DNA of 64,000 nucleotides from Armatimonadota bacterium (GCA_012512265.1 JAAZEM010000058.1:1-64000), one strand, 5' to 3'. Shown: positions 17,704-26,941, numbered from the stretch's first letter. Notes: a model not told the origin generated them from the sequence alone. Numbers and translations: made by a program.

Positions 17704-19083
17704 ATGAGAACACTGTGGAGCCATGGCGAGGAGCGGCCGGCGGAGGTGCTGGCCGAGGAGTGGGGCGCGTCGTTCGCGTTTGACGCGCGGCTGCTTCCCT
17801 ACGATGTGCGCGGCTCGATCGCGCACGCGCGCATGCTGGGCGCAACCGGGATCATCACCCCGGAGGAGTCTGCCCGCATTGTCGCCGGCCTGGAGGAGAT
17901 CCTGCGCGAGTGGGAAGCCGACCCGACGGTGCCCGTCACCGAGTACGAGGATGTGCATACCTACGTCGAGGCGCGGCTGACCGAGAAGATTGGCGAGACC
18001 GCGCGCAAGCTGCACACGGCGCGCTCGCGAAATGACCAGGTGGCGCTCGACGCCCGCCTCTTCGTCAAAGACGCCGCCGGTGAGGTGCGCGAGGGCATTC
18101 GCCACTTCCAGCGGGTGCTTGTCGAGCGCGCCGAAGAGCTGGCGGACGTCATCCTTCCCGGCTACACTCACCTGCAGCACGCCCAGCCGGTCTCTCTCGG
18201 GCACCACCTGATGGCCTACTTCTGGATGATCGAGCGCGACTATGCCCGGTTCGGTGGCGTGATCGACCGTGCCGACTGGATGCCCCTCGGTGCAGGCGCC
18301 CTGGCTGGCACCACCTTCCCCATCGACCGGCAGCAGGTCGCCCGGGAGCTCGGCTTCTCGCGCGTGGCCCCCAACAGCCTCGACGCCGTCTCCGATCGCG
18401 ACTTCATCATCGAGTTCGTCTCCGCCAGCGCCCTGCTGATGGTCCACCTCTCGCGCCTCTGCGAGGAGCTGATCCTCTGGACCAGCCGCGAGTTCGGCTT
18501 CTGCCGGCTGGACGACGCCTTTACCACCGGCTCCAGCATGATGCCCCAGAAGCGCAATCCCGACCTGGCCGAGCTGATCCGCGGCAAGAGCGGGCGCGTC
18601 ACCGGCAGCCTCGTCTCCCTCCTCATGATGGTGAAGGGCCTGCCCCTGGCCTACAACAAGGATATGCAGGAGGACAAGGAGCCGCTCTTCGACGCGGCGG
18701 ATACCGTGCGCGGGTGCCTCAAGGTGATGGCCGCGATGATCCAGACCGCGCGCTTCAATCGTGATCGCCTTGCGGCGGCCACCCGGGGCGACTTCTCCAC
18801 GGCGACCGACCTGGCCGATTACCTGGTCCGCAAGGGTCTCCCGTTCCGCGATGCGCACGACGTCTCCCGCCGGATCGTCATGGCCTGCCTAGAGCAGGGC
18901 CGGGCGCTGGAGGATCTCTCCCTGGACGAGCTGCGCTCCTACAGCCCGCTCTTTGAGGAGGATGCCCTCCTGGAGGTCTCGCCCGAGCGAAGCGCCGCCC
19001 GGCGGACGAGCGAGGGGGGCACCGCGCCCGAGCGCGTCCGCGAGCAGATTGCTCAGGCGCGAGAGCTCCTCGGCGGCGTGTAG
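17704..19083 (+). CDS. argH: Argininosuccinate lyase
   Basis: This 459-aa fumarase/aspartase-superfamily enzyme splits argininosuccinate into arginine and fumarate. It carries the superfamily signature 'GSSMMPQKRNPD' with the catalytic serine loop, 'HTARSRNDQVALDARLF', 'GYTHLQHAQPVSLGHHL' with the catalytic histidine, and 'YNKDMQEDKEPLFD'. The N-terminal 'WSHGEERPAEVLAEEW' is a slight variant of the usual lead-in. It is the last gene of the arginine cluster. Confidence 0.96.
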   Translation: MRTLWSHGEERPAEVLAEEWGASFAFDARLLPYDVRGSIAHARMLGATGIITPEESARIVAGLEEILREWEADPTVPVTEYEDVHTYVEARLTEKIGETARKLHTARSRNDQVALDARLFVKDAAGEVREGIRHFQRVLVERAEELADVILPGYTHLQHAQPVSLGHHLMAYFWMIERDYARFGGVIDRADWMPLGAGALAGTTFPIDRQQVARELGFSRVAPNSLDAVSDRDFIIEFVSASALLMVHLSRLCEELILWTSREFGFCRLDDAFTTGSSMMPQKRNPDLAELIRGKSGRVTGSLVSLLMMVKGLPLAYNKDMQEDKEPLFDAADTVRGCLKVMAAMIQTARFNRDRLAAATRGDFSTATDLADYLVRKGLPFRDAHDVSRRIVMACLEQGRALEDLSLDELRSYSPLFEEDALLEVSPERSAARRTSEGGTAPERVREQIAQARELLGGV

Positions 19084-19206
19084 GTTCCGCGTCCACACCG
19101 CGCACCGCGCCCTCTCGCGGGAGCAAAGAAAACCTCTCCCGGCGCAGGAAGCTGCCCGGCGGTGGCGAACACCCTGGCACCGCTCGCGGCACGGAGGGAG
19201 AGGGAG

Positions 19207-20709
19207 ATGGCGACACTGCTCTCGCAGGGAATGAGCGCATCGCTGATGGCGCCAGGCGCCGGCAGGGAAGCTGCGATCCCGATCGGCTCGCGCCTGGAGC
19301 TGATGGTGGATGACTTCCTGATCGAGCGCCTGGAGGGCGGCGCCCGGCAGGTGCTGCACCATCCAATTCCGCGCGAGGTCGTCCTGGTGCACGACGCGCC
19401 CTGGGAAGGGAGCGGGTGCAACTACTACAGCGTCTTCTGCGACGGCGACCTCTACCGAATGTACTACCACGGCTGGCAGCTGGGCTCGCCCAAGGGCGCC
19501 GCGGACACGCCGCATCCGCTGGTCACCTGCTACGCCGAGAGCCGTGACGGCATCCACTGGGAGAAGCCGTCGCTCGGCCTGGTGGAGTACGAGGGTTCGC
19601 GGGCGAACAACATCGTGCTCGCGACCGGCGAGCTCGACGGGGTGCCGATCTGTGCCGGGCACATCGCCTTGTGCAAGGATGAAAATCCCGACGCCGCGCC
19701 GGAAGCACGCTACAAGGCGCTCGCGGTCTCGTGGGAACTGAAGGGACTGATCGCGCTGGGCTCGCCCGACGGGTTTCACTGGCGTCCCCTCTCGAAGGAG
19801 CCGGTGATCACGAAGGGCGCGTTCGACTCGCAAAACCTGGCGTTCTGGGATTCGGCGCGCGGTGAGTACCGCGCCTACGTCCGCTTCTTCGATGGCGGCT
19901 GCCGAGGAATCCTCACGGCAACGTCGCCGGATTTCCTCCATTGGACCGAACCATTGCCCCTGGAGTATCCCGGCACGCCGAAGGAGCAGCTCTATACGAA
20001 CCAGGTCAAGCCGTATCACCGCGCGCCGCATCTCCTTCTGGGCTTCCCCACGCGCTACGTGGAGCGGGGATGGTCGCCCTCAATGGAGGCGCTGCCGGAG
20101 CTGGAGCACCGCCGGCTCCGCTCGCGCGCATGCGACTGGTATGGCATGGCGCTTACCGAGGGCCTCTTCATGAGCAGCCGCGACGGGCGCACCTTCCGCC
20201 GATGGGGCGAGGCGTTTCTGCGCCCCGGGCCCGAGCGCCCGGATACCTGGAACTACGGCCACCAGTACATCGCCTGGCATCCCGTCGAGACCGCCGCGAG
20301 CCTGCCCGGCGCGGCGAACGAACTCTCGCTCTATGCCACCGAGAGTTATTGGACCGGCACCTACACGCTTCTCCGGCGCTATACCCTCCGCCTGGATGGG
20401 TTCGTTTCGGTGAACGCGCCGCTGAGCGGCGGCGCGGTGCTCACGAAGCCGATCCGGTTCGAGGGAAGCCGGCTGTGGCTCAACTTCTCCACCTCGGCGG
20501 CTGGCGCGGTGCGCGTCGAGATCCAGGACGCATCCGGCGCGCCGATTCCCGGGTTTGCCCTGGCCGATTGCCACGAGACGTTCGGCGATTCTATCGAGCG
20601 CCCGGTGGTGTGGAAACGCGGAAGTGACGTGAGCGCCCTCGCCGGACGGGCGGTGCGCCTCCGCTTCGAGCTGAGCGATGCCGACCTCTACGCCTTCCGG
20701 TTCCGGTGA
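19207..20709 (+). CDS. Five-bladed beta-propeller glycosidase-like protein (GH32/43-like)
   Basis: A 500-aa protein with recurring propeller-blade motifs: 'SRDGIHWEKPSLGLVEYEG', 'SPDGFHWRPLSKEPV', 'TSPDFLHWTEPLPLEY' and 'SRDGRTFRRWGEAFL'. These are the SxDGxxW blades of GH32/GH43/GH68-type and related proteins. An early 'LMVDDFLIE' and a C-terminal beta-sandwich (about 400-500, 'RLWLNFSTSAAGAVRVEIQD') complete the fold. I cannot identify all catalytic acids, so hydrolase activity is not certain. No signal peptide is seen from the ATG at 19207, which has GGGAGAGGGAG before it. It ends 5 bp from the convergent M14 gene. Confidence 0.75.
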   Translation: MATLLSQGMSASLMAPGAGREAAIPIGSRLELMVDDFLIERLEGGARQVLHHPIPREVVLVHDAPWEGSGCNYYSVFCDGDLYRMYYHGWQLGSPKGAADTPHPLVTCYAESRDGIHWEKPSLGLVEYEGSRANNIVLATGELDGVPICAGHIALCKDENPDAAPEARYKALAVSWELKGLIALGSPDGFHWRPLSKEPVITKGAFDSQNLAFWDSARGEYRAYVRFFDGGCRGILTATSPDFLHWTEPLPLEYPGTPKEQLYTNQVKPYHRAPHLLLGFPTRYVERGWSPSMEALPELEHRRLRSRACDWYGMALTEGLFMSSRDGRTFRRWGEAFLRPGPERPDTWNYGHQYIAWHPVETAASLPGAANELSLYATESYWTGTYTLLRRYTLRLDGFVSVNAPLSGGAVLTKPIRFEGSRLWLNFSTSAAGAVRVEIQDASGAPIPGFALADCHETFGDSIERPVVWKRGSDVSALAGRAVRLRFELSDADLYAFRFR

Positions 20710-20714
20710 GCGAG

Positions 20715-22490
20715 TTACCGGGCGTAGAACTCATCGATGCCCTCGGCGAATGCCCGGCCCCAGTCGAAATAGCCCTGCTGGGTACATTCGCCCTCGCCGA
20801 AAATCTCGATGGAGTAGGCCAGGCGGGCGCTCGCTTCGAAGCGCATCCACCCGGGCGCCATCCGGCGCAGGTCGATCACGCCGGACGTGACGAAGCTCTC
20901 CATCTTACGCCAGAGGACGGGGTAGGCTTTCCCCTGCAGGCGCTTCTTGATGCAATCGACCAACCGCAGGGCATCCGCTTCGGTCGCCTCGTCCGCGAGC
21001 TCTCGACCGAAGGTCGAGAAGGAGGTGGAGCGTTCCGGGGTGCACCAGCCGTGGAAGTCCATGAAGAGATCAATCGGACGCCCGCGCTCCGCGAGCTGTT
21101 TCGCGAAATGCTCCACGTGCCCCACCTCCGGCGTGGTGCCCAGGCCCCACTGGCGGTTCATGTTCCCCACAGGGCAATAGAGGTTGCCGCCGGCGATGCC
21201 GTCCGGGTCCATCATCGGCACGACGTAGGTGACGCAGGAGCGCCGGAGCCGGGCCGCGCCGGGGTCATCCGAGAGAAGGTAGCGGCAGAGCCCCTCCAGG
21301 GCGAGCGCCCCGGTCGTCTCCAGATCGTGCTGGAGCGTCGTGAAGAAGAGGACGCGCTTCTCAGCTTCCGGCACGGCCGGGTCTGTGATCGTGTAGTAGC
21401 GAAGGTCTCGGCCCTCGCGCGTCTTGCCAAGCACGCCCGCGGTGAAGTAGGGGCTGGCCGCGTTCCGGGCGATGAAGCGCGTCACGCGCTCTCCCGTGAA
21501 GGGGAAGAAGGAGCAGATCCAGGCCGGCGAGCGCGTGAAGCGGTGCTTGAACGTCAGGCAGCTCCCATCCTCGCTCCATGACTTCTCAGCGACGCCGGTC
21601 CAGTTCTCGCCGTCTTCGCTGACGACCGGAATGCGCGTGCCGTTGCCCGACGTGCTCTCGCGGGAGAAAGGCGCCGGGTTGACGTGGAAAGTGATCTCGC
21701 GCCCGGCGCATCCCTCTACCCGGAAGTGGAACCACAGGTAGGGAGAGCGCGGGCCCTCCTCCGGGACGGCATAGACGTAGAACTCATCAGGGCCGATCTG
21801 CTTCACTTTGCCTAGCGCGGCGTTATCGAAGCCGGCAACTAGGCGCACGGGCCCGCCGCGCCGCTCCGGGGCGAGGTCATACACGGAGGAGAAAGGCGGT
21901 TCGAAGCCGCCGTTTTTCAACCGGTTGGCCGCGCCCGGTTCGGCCTCGCCGAAGAAAGCGTCGTCGTACCACACAGTGCCCACGCCATAGAGGTAGAGGA
22001 GGAATCGCGTGCGCACGATGCCTTCGTCCACCCGGACTTCGCCCTCCACGCGCTTCCATTCCGTGGATGGCTCCAACCGGCGGAGCGCGAGTTGCTTGGA
22101 TCCCTTCTCACCCTCGCGGGTGTAGGCGTCCAGAATCATCATGGGCCTGCCGGTGAGCCCTGGCCCGGTGCGATAGGCGAAAGCATACCGGTACACCTTG
22201 CCGGTGGGCAGGGCCGTCTCGCGCCTGAACTCCTGGACGAGGGAGAGGCGCGCGTTCTCCTCGTTGGTGAAGCCGGTGATCTTCACGCTGCCCCGTCCGG
22301 CAAGCGCGCCGCCTATCTCGGTGCAGACGCGGTGCGTCCCCGGGGTTGGCTCTCTCACTTGCCATCCCGGCACTCCGGCCACCTCCTGGGCGGCGACGGG
22401 AAGGCACGAGCAGAGCGAGAGACCGACAAGCAATTGACCCACACGGCGCGTCCGCGCGCCGAACTCCCGAAAGCATGAAAGAACGCCCAA
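20715..22490 (-). CDS. Secreted M14-family zinc carboxypeptidase
   Basis: A 591-aa exported peptidase. A Sec signal (GARTRRVGQLLVGL, then SLCSCLPVAAQ) is followed by a beta-sandwich region (about residues 35-330) and an M14 catalytic domain. The zinc site reads 'LQHDLETTG' (HxxE), then 'MDFHGW' (third ligand); the general base is in 'AYSIEIFGEG'. It also has 'VPMMDPDGIAGGN' and 'NMNRQWG', the substrate-site loops. I choose the TTG at 22490 because GGGAGGAG stands seven bases upstream and it yields a clean signal peptide. It likely trims peptides or cell-wall peptides outside the membrane; substrate unknown. Confidence 0.88.
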   Translation of the reverse strand: MGVLSCFREFGARTRRVGQLLVGLSLCSCLPVAAQEVAGVPGWQVREPTPGTHRVCTEIGGALAGRGSVKITGFTNEENARLSLVQEFRRETALPTGKVYRYAFAYRTGPGLTGRPMMILDAYTREGEKGSKQLALRRLEPSTEWKRVEGEVRVDEGIVRTRFLLYLYGVGTVWYDDAFFGEAEPGAANRLKNGGFEPPFSSVYDLAPERRGGPVRLVAGFDNAALGKVKQIGPDEFYVYAVPEEGPRSPYLWFHFRVEGCAGREITFHVNPAPFSRESTSGNGTRIPVVSEDGENWTGVAEKSWSEDGSCLTFKHRFTRSPAWICSFFPFTGERVTRFIARNAASPYFTAGVLGKTREGRDLRYYTITDPAVPEAEKRVLFFTTLQHDLETTGALALEGLCRYLLSDDPGAARLRRSCVTYVVPMMDPDGIAGGNLYCPVGNMNRQWGLGTTPEVGHVEHFAKQLAERGRPIDLFMDFHGWCTPERSTSFSTFGRELADEATEADALRLVDCIKKRLQGKAYPVLWRKMESFVTSGVIDLRRMAPGWMRFEASARLAYSIEIFGEGECTQQGYFDWGRAFAEGIDEFYAR

Positions 22491-22661
22491 CCGCAGACTC
22501 CTCCCAAAGAGATTCAAGAGCGATTTCACCGCGCCAGATGCGCGCTCCTCTCTCTGCGAGCATCGCCGGGTCTGCTGTGGGTGATTGGCGGCGCGGACGA
22601 AGTGCCGCGCTTCTGAGGGGAAGGGGCGCGGGGAGGGCGGGGAAGGGGGCTTCAAACGCGC

Positions 22662-22686
22662 GAAGGGAGCCCTGGGGGCTCCCTTC
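22662..22686 (-). terminator. Terminator of the zinc-ribbon gene
   Basis: On the minus strand a perfect 10-bp stem (AAGGGAGCCC with GGGCTCCCTT, 22663-22685) lies 20 bp after the stop codon of the gene at 22705. It is followed by GCGCGTTTGAAG. Confidence 0.6.
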
Positions 22687-22704
22687 ATCGGTTGGATTCG
22701 GCTG

Positions 22705-22983
22705 TTACCAGCGCCCGCGCCGTGGGCGCTCGTCGTAGTCGTATTCGTCATCGCGGCCGCCGCGTCGGTCGCGGTCACGCCCGCGGCTGCTGAAGCTGCC
22801 ACCCATCGGTGCGCTCATTGCCTCGTTCTGCTGGCGCATCCGCTCCATCTTGCGTGCGGCGCGGCAGGCTGGGCACCGCGTGGGATCGCTGAAGCCCTTC
22901 TGCGCGAAGAACTCCTGCTCACCGGCGGTGAACACGAACTCCGCGCCGCAATCGCGGCAGGCCAGCGTCTTATCTGCTGCCAT
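22705..22983 (-). CDS. Small zinc-ribbon protein with RG/RD-rich tail
   Basis: A 92-aa protein with two CxxC pairs, 'LACRDCGAEFVFTAGEQEFF' and 'RCPACRAARK', forming a zinc ribbon of the 'probable zinc-ribbon' family (CxDCGxxFxFTAGEQxFY...CPxCR). The C-terminal 35 residues are rich in Arg, Gly, Asp and Tyr (SSRGRDRDRRGGRDDEYDYD), an arrangement often seen in RNA-binding or disordered tails. AAAGGAGG precedes the ATG at 22983. It is monocistronic, with its own terminator and a candidate promoter at 23135-23162. Nucleic-acid binding is inferred. Confidence 0.82.
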   Translation of the reverse strand: MAADKTLACRDCGAEFVFTAGEQEFFAQKGFSDPTRCPACRAARKMERMRQQNEAMSAPMGGSFSSRGRDRDRRGGRDDEYDYDERPRRGRW

Positions 22984-23442
22984 CTCCTCCCGACCTCCTT
23001 TCGTAAAAGCGTTCCCGGTGCGAGGCACTCGCCCGCATCGCCCAACGTCCGGAGAGCATGGGAAACCGATGGCAGCCACACTCTTGCAGGGGCTATTCGT
23101 CATCAGAGCCACACCGGGGTATAAACTGGCGCCTATTATAGCATGAATCGTGCCAGATGAATACACCCGCGGCGCGGTCTCTCCGGATCTCGCGAGCGCA
23201 TCGAGAAACCATTTCCGGATGGGCTTCCCGAGGGCTGACACATCCGCCGGGTGCCGGATGAAAGAGGAGCCGGATGGCTGCAGGCATAACTCTGTACCGC
23301 CTGCCGGAGGGGAGTCCTGCCTGCGGTGATACGGGAGCCCCCTGCCTGCGGGAAGCGCGCCTCGATGTCAACGTCGGCGAGAAGAAGCCCGGCCAGGCAT
23401 GGCCGCGTTCACTTCTCTCGCTCGCTGGGGAGGAGTAATCGG
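22984..23442. other. Intergenic region between divergent zinc-ribbon and oxidoreductase genes
   Basis: This 459-bp gap contains a candidate promoter for the minus-strand gene (23135-23162) and the GGGGAGGAG site for the plus-strand gene. No additional gene, repeat or hairpin of note is seen. Confidence 0.5.
23135..23162 (-). promoter_or_regulatory. Candidate promoter of the zinc-ribbon gene
   Basis: On the minus strand, TATAAT (complement of 23135-23140) is preceded by TGC (extended -10) and, 16 bp upstream, by a poor -35 (ATTCAT). The leader would be about 145 nt. Confidence 0.4.
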
Positions 23443-24459
23443 ATGGCTCTGAAAGTTGGTTTCATCGGCGTCGGTGGCATTGCCCGCCGGCACCTGGAGA
23501 ACGCGCGCAAGCGCGAGGATATCGCCATGGTCGCTTTCTGCGACGTGGTGCCGGAGCGCGCGCGCAAGTGCGCCGAGGAGTTCAACGGCAACGCCTACGA
23601 GAACTTCGTTGAGCTCTACGATAAAGAGAAGCCCGATGCCGTCATCATCTGCACGCCCCCGTTCGCCCACGGTGATATCGAGGAGGAGGCGGCGCGCCGC
23701 GGCATCCACTTCTTCGTCGAAAAGCCCGTCGCCGTCAACATGGAGACGGCGAACCGCATCGCCCGGATCGTTGAGGAGGCGGGGATCATCACCCAGGTCG
23801 GCTACATGTACCGCACCTCCGAGGCGATCAAGAAGGTGCGCGAGCTCCTATCCACGCGCGCCATCGCCATGGTGCAGGCGCATTACTACATGCCCGGGCT
23901 TCCCTCTCCCGGATGGTGGCCGAAGATGGAGTTGGGCGGCGGGCAGCTCGTTGAGCAGGCAACGCACATGCTCGATCTGGGCCGCTTCCTGGCCGGCGAG
24001 GTGGCCGCGGTCACCGGGCGCACCGCGCGCGTGCGCGATTGGACGCCGCCGGCGGGCTATCAGCCCGGCCCTGGCCTGCTGAAGTACTCGGACTCCTTCG
24101 AGATCCCGGATACCACCGCCCTGGTTTTGCAGTATGAAAGTGGCGCTCTCGGCACGCTGAGCTGCTCGCTGGTGCCGCAGAAGTCCTGGGATGTCGGCTT
24201 CAAAGTGGTGGCGGATGGCCTGCTGGTCACCATCGAAGGCGCCAACGCGCGCTGGGTGGGGGATGAAGAGGGCGAGATGAAGGCTGGGCCCAACTATCCC
24301 GCCTACGTGCTCTACGAGTTCTTCGATGCCGTCATGGCCGGCAAGAAGACGGATATCCCCTACGCGGAAGGGGTGCGCAGCCTCGCCGTCTCGCTGGCCG
24401 GATACGAGTCGGTCAAGCGCGGGGGCGCTCCTGTCGCCCTATCCGAGCTCGTCGGCTGA
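23443..24459 (+). CDS. Gfo/Idh/MocA-family NAD(P)-dependent oxidoreductase
   Basis: A 338-aa oxidoreductase with an N-terminal Rossmann fold ('VGFIGVGGIARRHLENA', GxGxxA/G type). The conserved 'FVEKPVAVNMETANRI' (the EKP lysine) and 'QVGYMYRTSEAIKKVREL' follow. The C-terminal alpha/beta domain contains 'GGGQLVEQATHMLDLGRFLAG', with the catalytic His. The family oxidises or reduces sugars, inositols and their amines; the substrate is not predictable here. GGGGAGGAG precedes the ATG. It may act in sugar breakdown with the MDR dehydrogenase that converges on it. Confidence 0.9.
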   Translation: MALKVGFIGVGGIARRHLENARKREDIAMVAFCDVVPERARKCAEEFNGNAYENFVELYDKEKPDAVIICTPPFAHGDIEEEAARRGIHFFVEKPVAVNMETANRIARIVEEAGIITQVGYMYRTSEAIKKVRELLSTRAIAMVQAHYYMPGLPSPGWWPKMELGGGQLVEQATHMLDLGRFLAGEVAAVTGRTARVRDWTPPAGYQPGPGLLKYSDSFEIPDTTALVLQYESGALGTLSCSLVPQKSWDVGFKVVADGLLVTIEGANARWVGDEEGEMKAGPNYPAYVLYEFFDAVMAGKKTDIPYAEGVRSLAVSLAGYESVKRGGAPVALSELVG

Positions 24460-24480
24460 GAAACGCGCAGCTCACATGGA

Positions 24481-24529
24481 GTGATCGGGCTTCGTCCTGC
24501 CATCGAATGGCAGGGCGAGGCCCGATCAC
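24481..24529. terminator. Long near-perfect hairpin between convergent genes
   Basis: The 49-nt segment folds on itself with about 22 base pairs counting G-U pairs (outer arms GTGATCGGGC / GCCCGATCAC; inner arms CCTGCCAT / ATGGCAGG; loop CGA). It lies 21 bp after the oxidoreductase stop and 47 bp before the end of the opposing dehydrogenase gene, so it can terminate both. No T-tract. Confidence 0.65.
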
Positions 24530-24576
24530 GTGTCACGAGCCTCCCGCTCCATTATGCCGCCAGGTGCCCCGTGGCC

Positions 24577-25542
24577 TCACGGCCGGAAGCCGATCTTCAG
24601 GGCCTGCTGCTGCCGGAGGAGGGCGACGCCCTCCGCATAGCGTTCGAGGGGGAGCTCCACGGAGATGAGCGGACGGAGATCCAGCTTGCCGGCGGCGATC
24701 ATCTCCAGGGCATACTCCGCGGCCGCACGGTGATGCCCGGCGTATCCCACGACCGTGAGCCCTGAGTGCGTCCGGGCGTAGGTGTAATCGTGCCGCTGGA
24801 CGGCGAAGAGGGCCACATGCCAGCGCACGCGGTCCATGAAGAAGCGGACGGCATCCGGGTAGCCGGCGCAATCGACCCCAACTTCCAGGCACTCCGCGCA
24901 GTGCCGGTGGGGATAACGCTCGATGGTGGCGGGATCGTGGGGGTCGAGGGCTTCATCCACGGCGTAGCCGGTGGCCAGGTCGCGGCGTGCGGGGTGAGGC
25001 TCGAAGCCGGTCACGGAGGCGGCGCCCTCGGCGCGGAGCATCTGGGCGGCGATCATCCCGGCGGGCCCGAGCCCGTTGACGGCAGCGCGCTTACCCTCGA
25101 TCGCTCCCAGGCGCTTGAGAGGCAAGATCGAGACAGCCACACACATCGCCAGTTCCAGCGAGGCGACGGCGCGATCCTCCACATGGTCGGGCACGGGCAG
25201 GAGGTTTGCCTCCAGGTGGTTGACGAACTCGGCGTAGCAGCCCTGGCGGTGGTGCCCGGCATCGCGCCAGGCAGCCACGCGCTGGCCCACCCGGAAGGCG
25301 GTGACGTCCTCGCCGATCGCATCCACCACGCCCACCATCTCGTGGCCGGGCTGGCCGGCGGTGTAGGGGTAGGAGATCTGCTGCCCGACAAACATCGGCT
25401 CGCCGGCATCGAGGTGGAGATCCCATTGCGGGCAGGTGTTCACCAGGGTCACGCGCACCCGCACCTCGCCTGGCCCCGGTTGGGGCATGGCGATATCGAC
25501 CACTTCGGCCCGTCCCGGGGCCTGGATCTGTAGCGCTCTCAT
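24577..25542 (-). CDS. Zinc-type medium-chain dehydrogenase (MDR family)
   Basis: A 321-aa alcohol/polyol dehydrogenase-like protein. The N-terminal GroES-like domain carries 'NTCPQWDLH' (catalytic-zinc Cys region) and 'AGQPGHEMVGVVDAIG' (GHE). The cofactor domain contains 'AAVNGLGPAGMIAAQMLRAEG'. It lacks the four-cysteine structural-zinc lobe of classical ADHs, so it is shorter than average. The substrate is unknown; a sugar or sugar alcohol is plausible given the neighbouring Gfo/Idh/MocA gene. GGAGGGGGAG lies upstream of the ATG at 25542. Confidence 0.85.
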   Translation of the reverse strand: MRALQIQAPGRAEVVDIAMPQPGPGEVRVRVTLVNTCPQWDLHLDAGEPMFVGQQISYPYTAGQPGHEMVGVVDAIGEDVTAFRVGQRVAAWRDAGHHRQGCYAEFVNHLEANLLPVPDHVEDRAVASLELAMCVAVSILPLKRLGAIEGKRAAVNGLGPAGMIAAQMLRAEGAASVTGFEPHPARRDLATGYAVDEALDPHDPATIERYPHRHCAECLEVGVDCAGYPDAVRFFMDRVRWHVALFAVQRHDYTYARTHSGLTVVGYAGHHRAAAEYALEMIAAGKLDLRPLISVELPLERYAEGVALLRQQQALKIGFRP

Positions 25543-26041
25543 GACTCTGCTCCCCCTCCAGGAGTGGTGCGCTGCTGCCTCCACGCCGGCCTCCGTGTGC
25601 CAAAGAGGCCGGTCGCGACCCGTGGCAAGGCACGCTCACCCCCAGTGCTTTTCACGCTCTCGCCAGGCGATTCCTTGGGCCTCAGCGCGGTTGTCCCCCG
25701 GCCATGGGCCGGCATCGATACCACGGATGAAGGTGACGGACACGGATGGGGAGGTGCAGGCACCTGGAACCTGCACACGCGTGGGTGTTAAGCCGGAGAA
25801 CGTACTGCCCGCACACGGCATCACACCAAAGCCCATCAGCTCTTCCACTCCCATTTATCTGTATTCATCTTCTAACGCTGCGTCCGCGCGATTTGAGGCA
25901 GGCATCCGCTGGCGCGCGTCGAACTCCCAGAAGCGGTTGAGGATCGCCGCTGGGAAGTGAGTGGGGCTGTCTAACCTACCTTCAGAGACGGCAGGTACGC
26001 CTTTCGCGCGGTGATCTGGGAAGAGCCTTGGGCGTGGCTAG
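25543..26041. other. Intergenic region with repeat R3a
   Basis: A 499-bp gap between the divergent MDR gene and the FlhG-like gene. It contains an R3 repeat (25711-25754) and just after it a small hairpin (GTGCAGG ... CCTGCAC, 25754-25774). The other sequence shows no supported gene; short open frames there have weak ribosome sites and unusual composition. Confidence 0.5.
25711..25754 (+). repeat. Dispersed repeat R3, copy a
   Basis: The core reads ATACCACGGATGAAGGTG then ACGGACACGGATGGGG. Closely matching cores occur at 51143 (same strand) and 58638 (opposite strand). Each copy is intergenic and is followed by a short GC-rich inverted segment. Confidence 0.65.
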
Positions 26042-26941
26042 ATGGAGACGGCTTCTGTGAGGGACCAGGCGGATAGTCTACGCAATCTGATGCGCCAAAC
26101 GCAAGAGGTAAGGCGGACGCGTCCACCATCCGGTGAAGCGGCGCGGGTAATCACGATCTGCAGCGGTAAAGGAGGCGTGGGGAAGACGAGTATCACCCTG
26201 AGCCTGGCCTACGCGATGATGCAGCGTGGCGCGCGCGTGCTCGTTCTGGACGCCGATCTTGGAATGGCGAACGTGGAAGTCCTTCTGGGAACGAGCAGCG
26301 CATATAACCTGCTGCATGTCATCCGCGGGATGAAGAGCCTGCGCGATGTGGTGGTCGAAGGCCCACGCGGGCTGCGGTGGATTCCTGGAGGCTCTGGCGT
26401 CGCCGAACTCGCCGATTTGACCGCGGATCAGCTCCACTCGCTGGTCGCTTCGTTTGGCGAGCTGGACGCGACGACGGACGTCCTCCTGATCGATACCGGG
26501 GCGGGCATCTCGCGCACGGTGACGAGCTTCATTCAGGCCGCCGATGAGGCGATTGTCATCTGCACGCCGGAGCCCACCTCGATCACCGATGCCTATGGGG
26601 TGATCAAGACGGTGAGCGCCGGGGAACGGCCGATCCCCCTCTCTCTGCTGGTGAACCGCGCGGTGAACGACCGGGAGGCGATGGACGTGGGGCGAGGCGT
26701 GCAGCGCGCCGCGCGCCGCTTCCTCAACCGGGATGTCAGCGTGCTGGGCTATCTGCCGGAGGATCCGCTGGTGGCGCGTGCAGTTCGGGCGCAGCAGCCG
26801 TTCTTCCTGATGCAGCCCTCGGCGCGTGTCTCCCGCTCGGTGGACCAGGTGGCCGCCAAGCTGATCCACCAGGAGCAGGAGGGCGCGCGCCCCAAGGGGC
26901 TGGGTGCCTTCATCAAACGTTTTGCCAGCTTCTTCGAGTGA
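26042..26941 (+). CDS. FlhG/FleN-like MinD-family ATPase
   Basis: A 299-aa deviant-Walker ATPase: 'CSGKGGVGKTS' (residues 40-50) with the MinD-type signature lysine, 'VLDADLGMANVEVLLG', and 'LLIDTGAGIS'. The N-terminal 'RDQADSLRNL' matches the DQAxxLR motif by which FlhG activates the GTPase FlhF, and the mid-region 'PEPTSITDAYGVIK' is also FlhG-typical. FlhG sets flagellar number and position at the membrane. No flagellar or flhF gene is in this window, so it may act on pili or another polar system. The C-terminus ends in an amphipathic, phenylalanine-rich helix (FIKRFASFFE) that could bind membrane. Confidence 0.85.
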   Translation: METASVRDQADSLRNLMRQTQEVRRTRPPSGEAARVITICSGKGGVGKTSITLSLAYAMMQRGARVLVLDADLGMANVEVLLGTSSAYNLLHVIRGMKSLRDVVVEGPRGLRWIPGGSGVAELADLTADQLHSLVASFGELDATTDVLLIDTGAGISRTVTSFIQAADEAIVICTPEPTSITDAYGVIKTVSAGERPIPLSLLVNRAVNDREAMDVGRGVQRAARRFLNRDVSVLGYLPEDPLVARAVRAQQPFFLMQPSARVSRSVDQVAAKLIHQEQEGARPKGLGAFIKRFASFFE

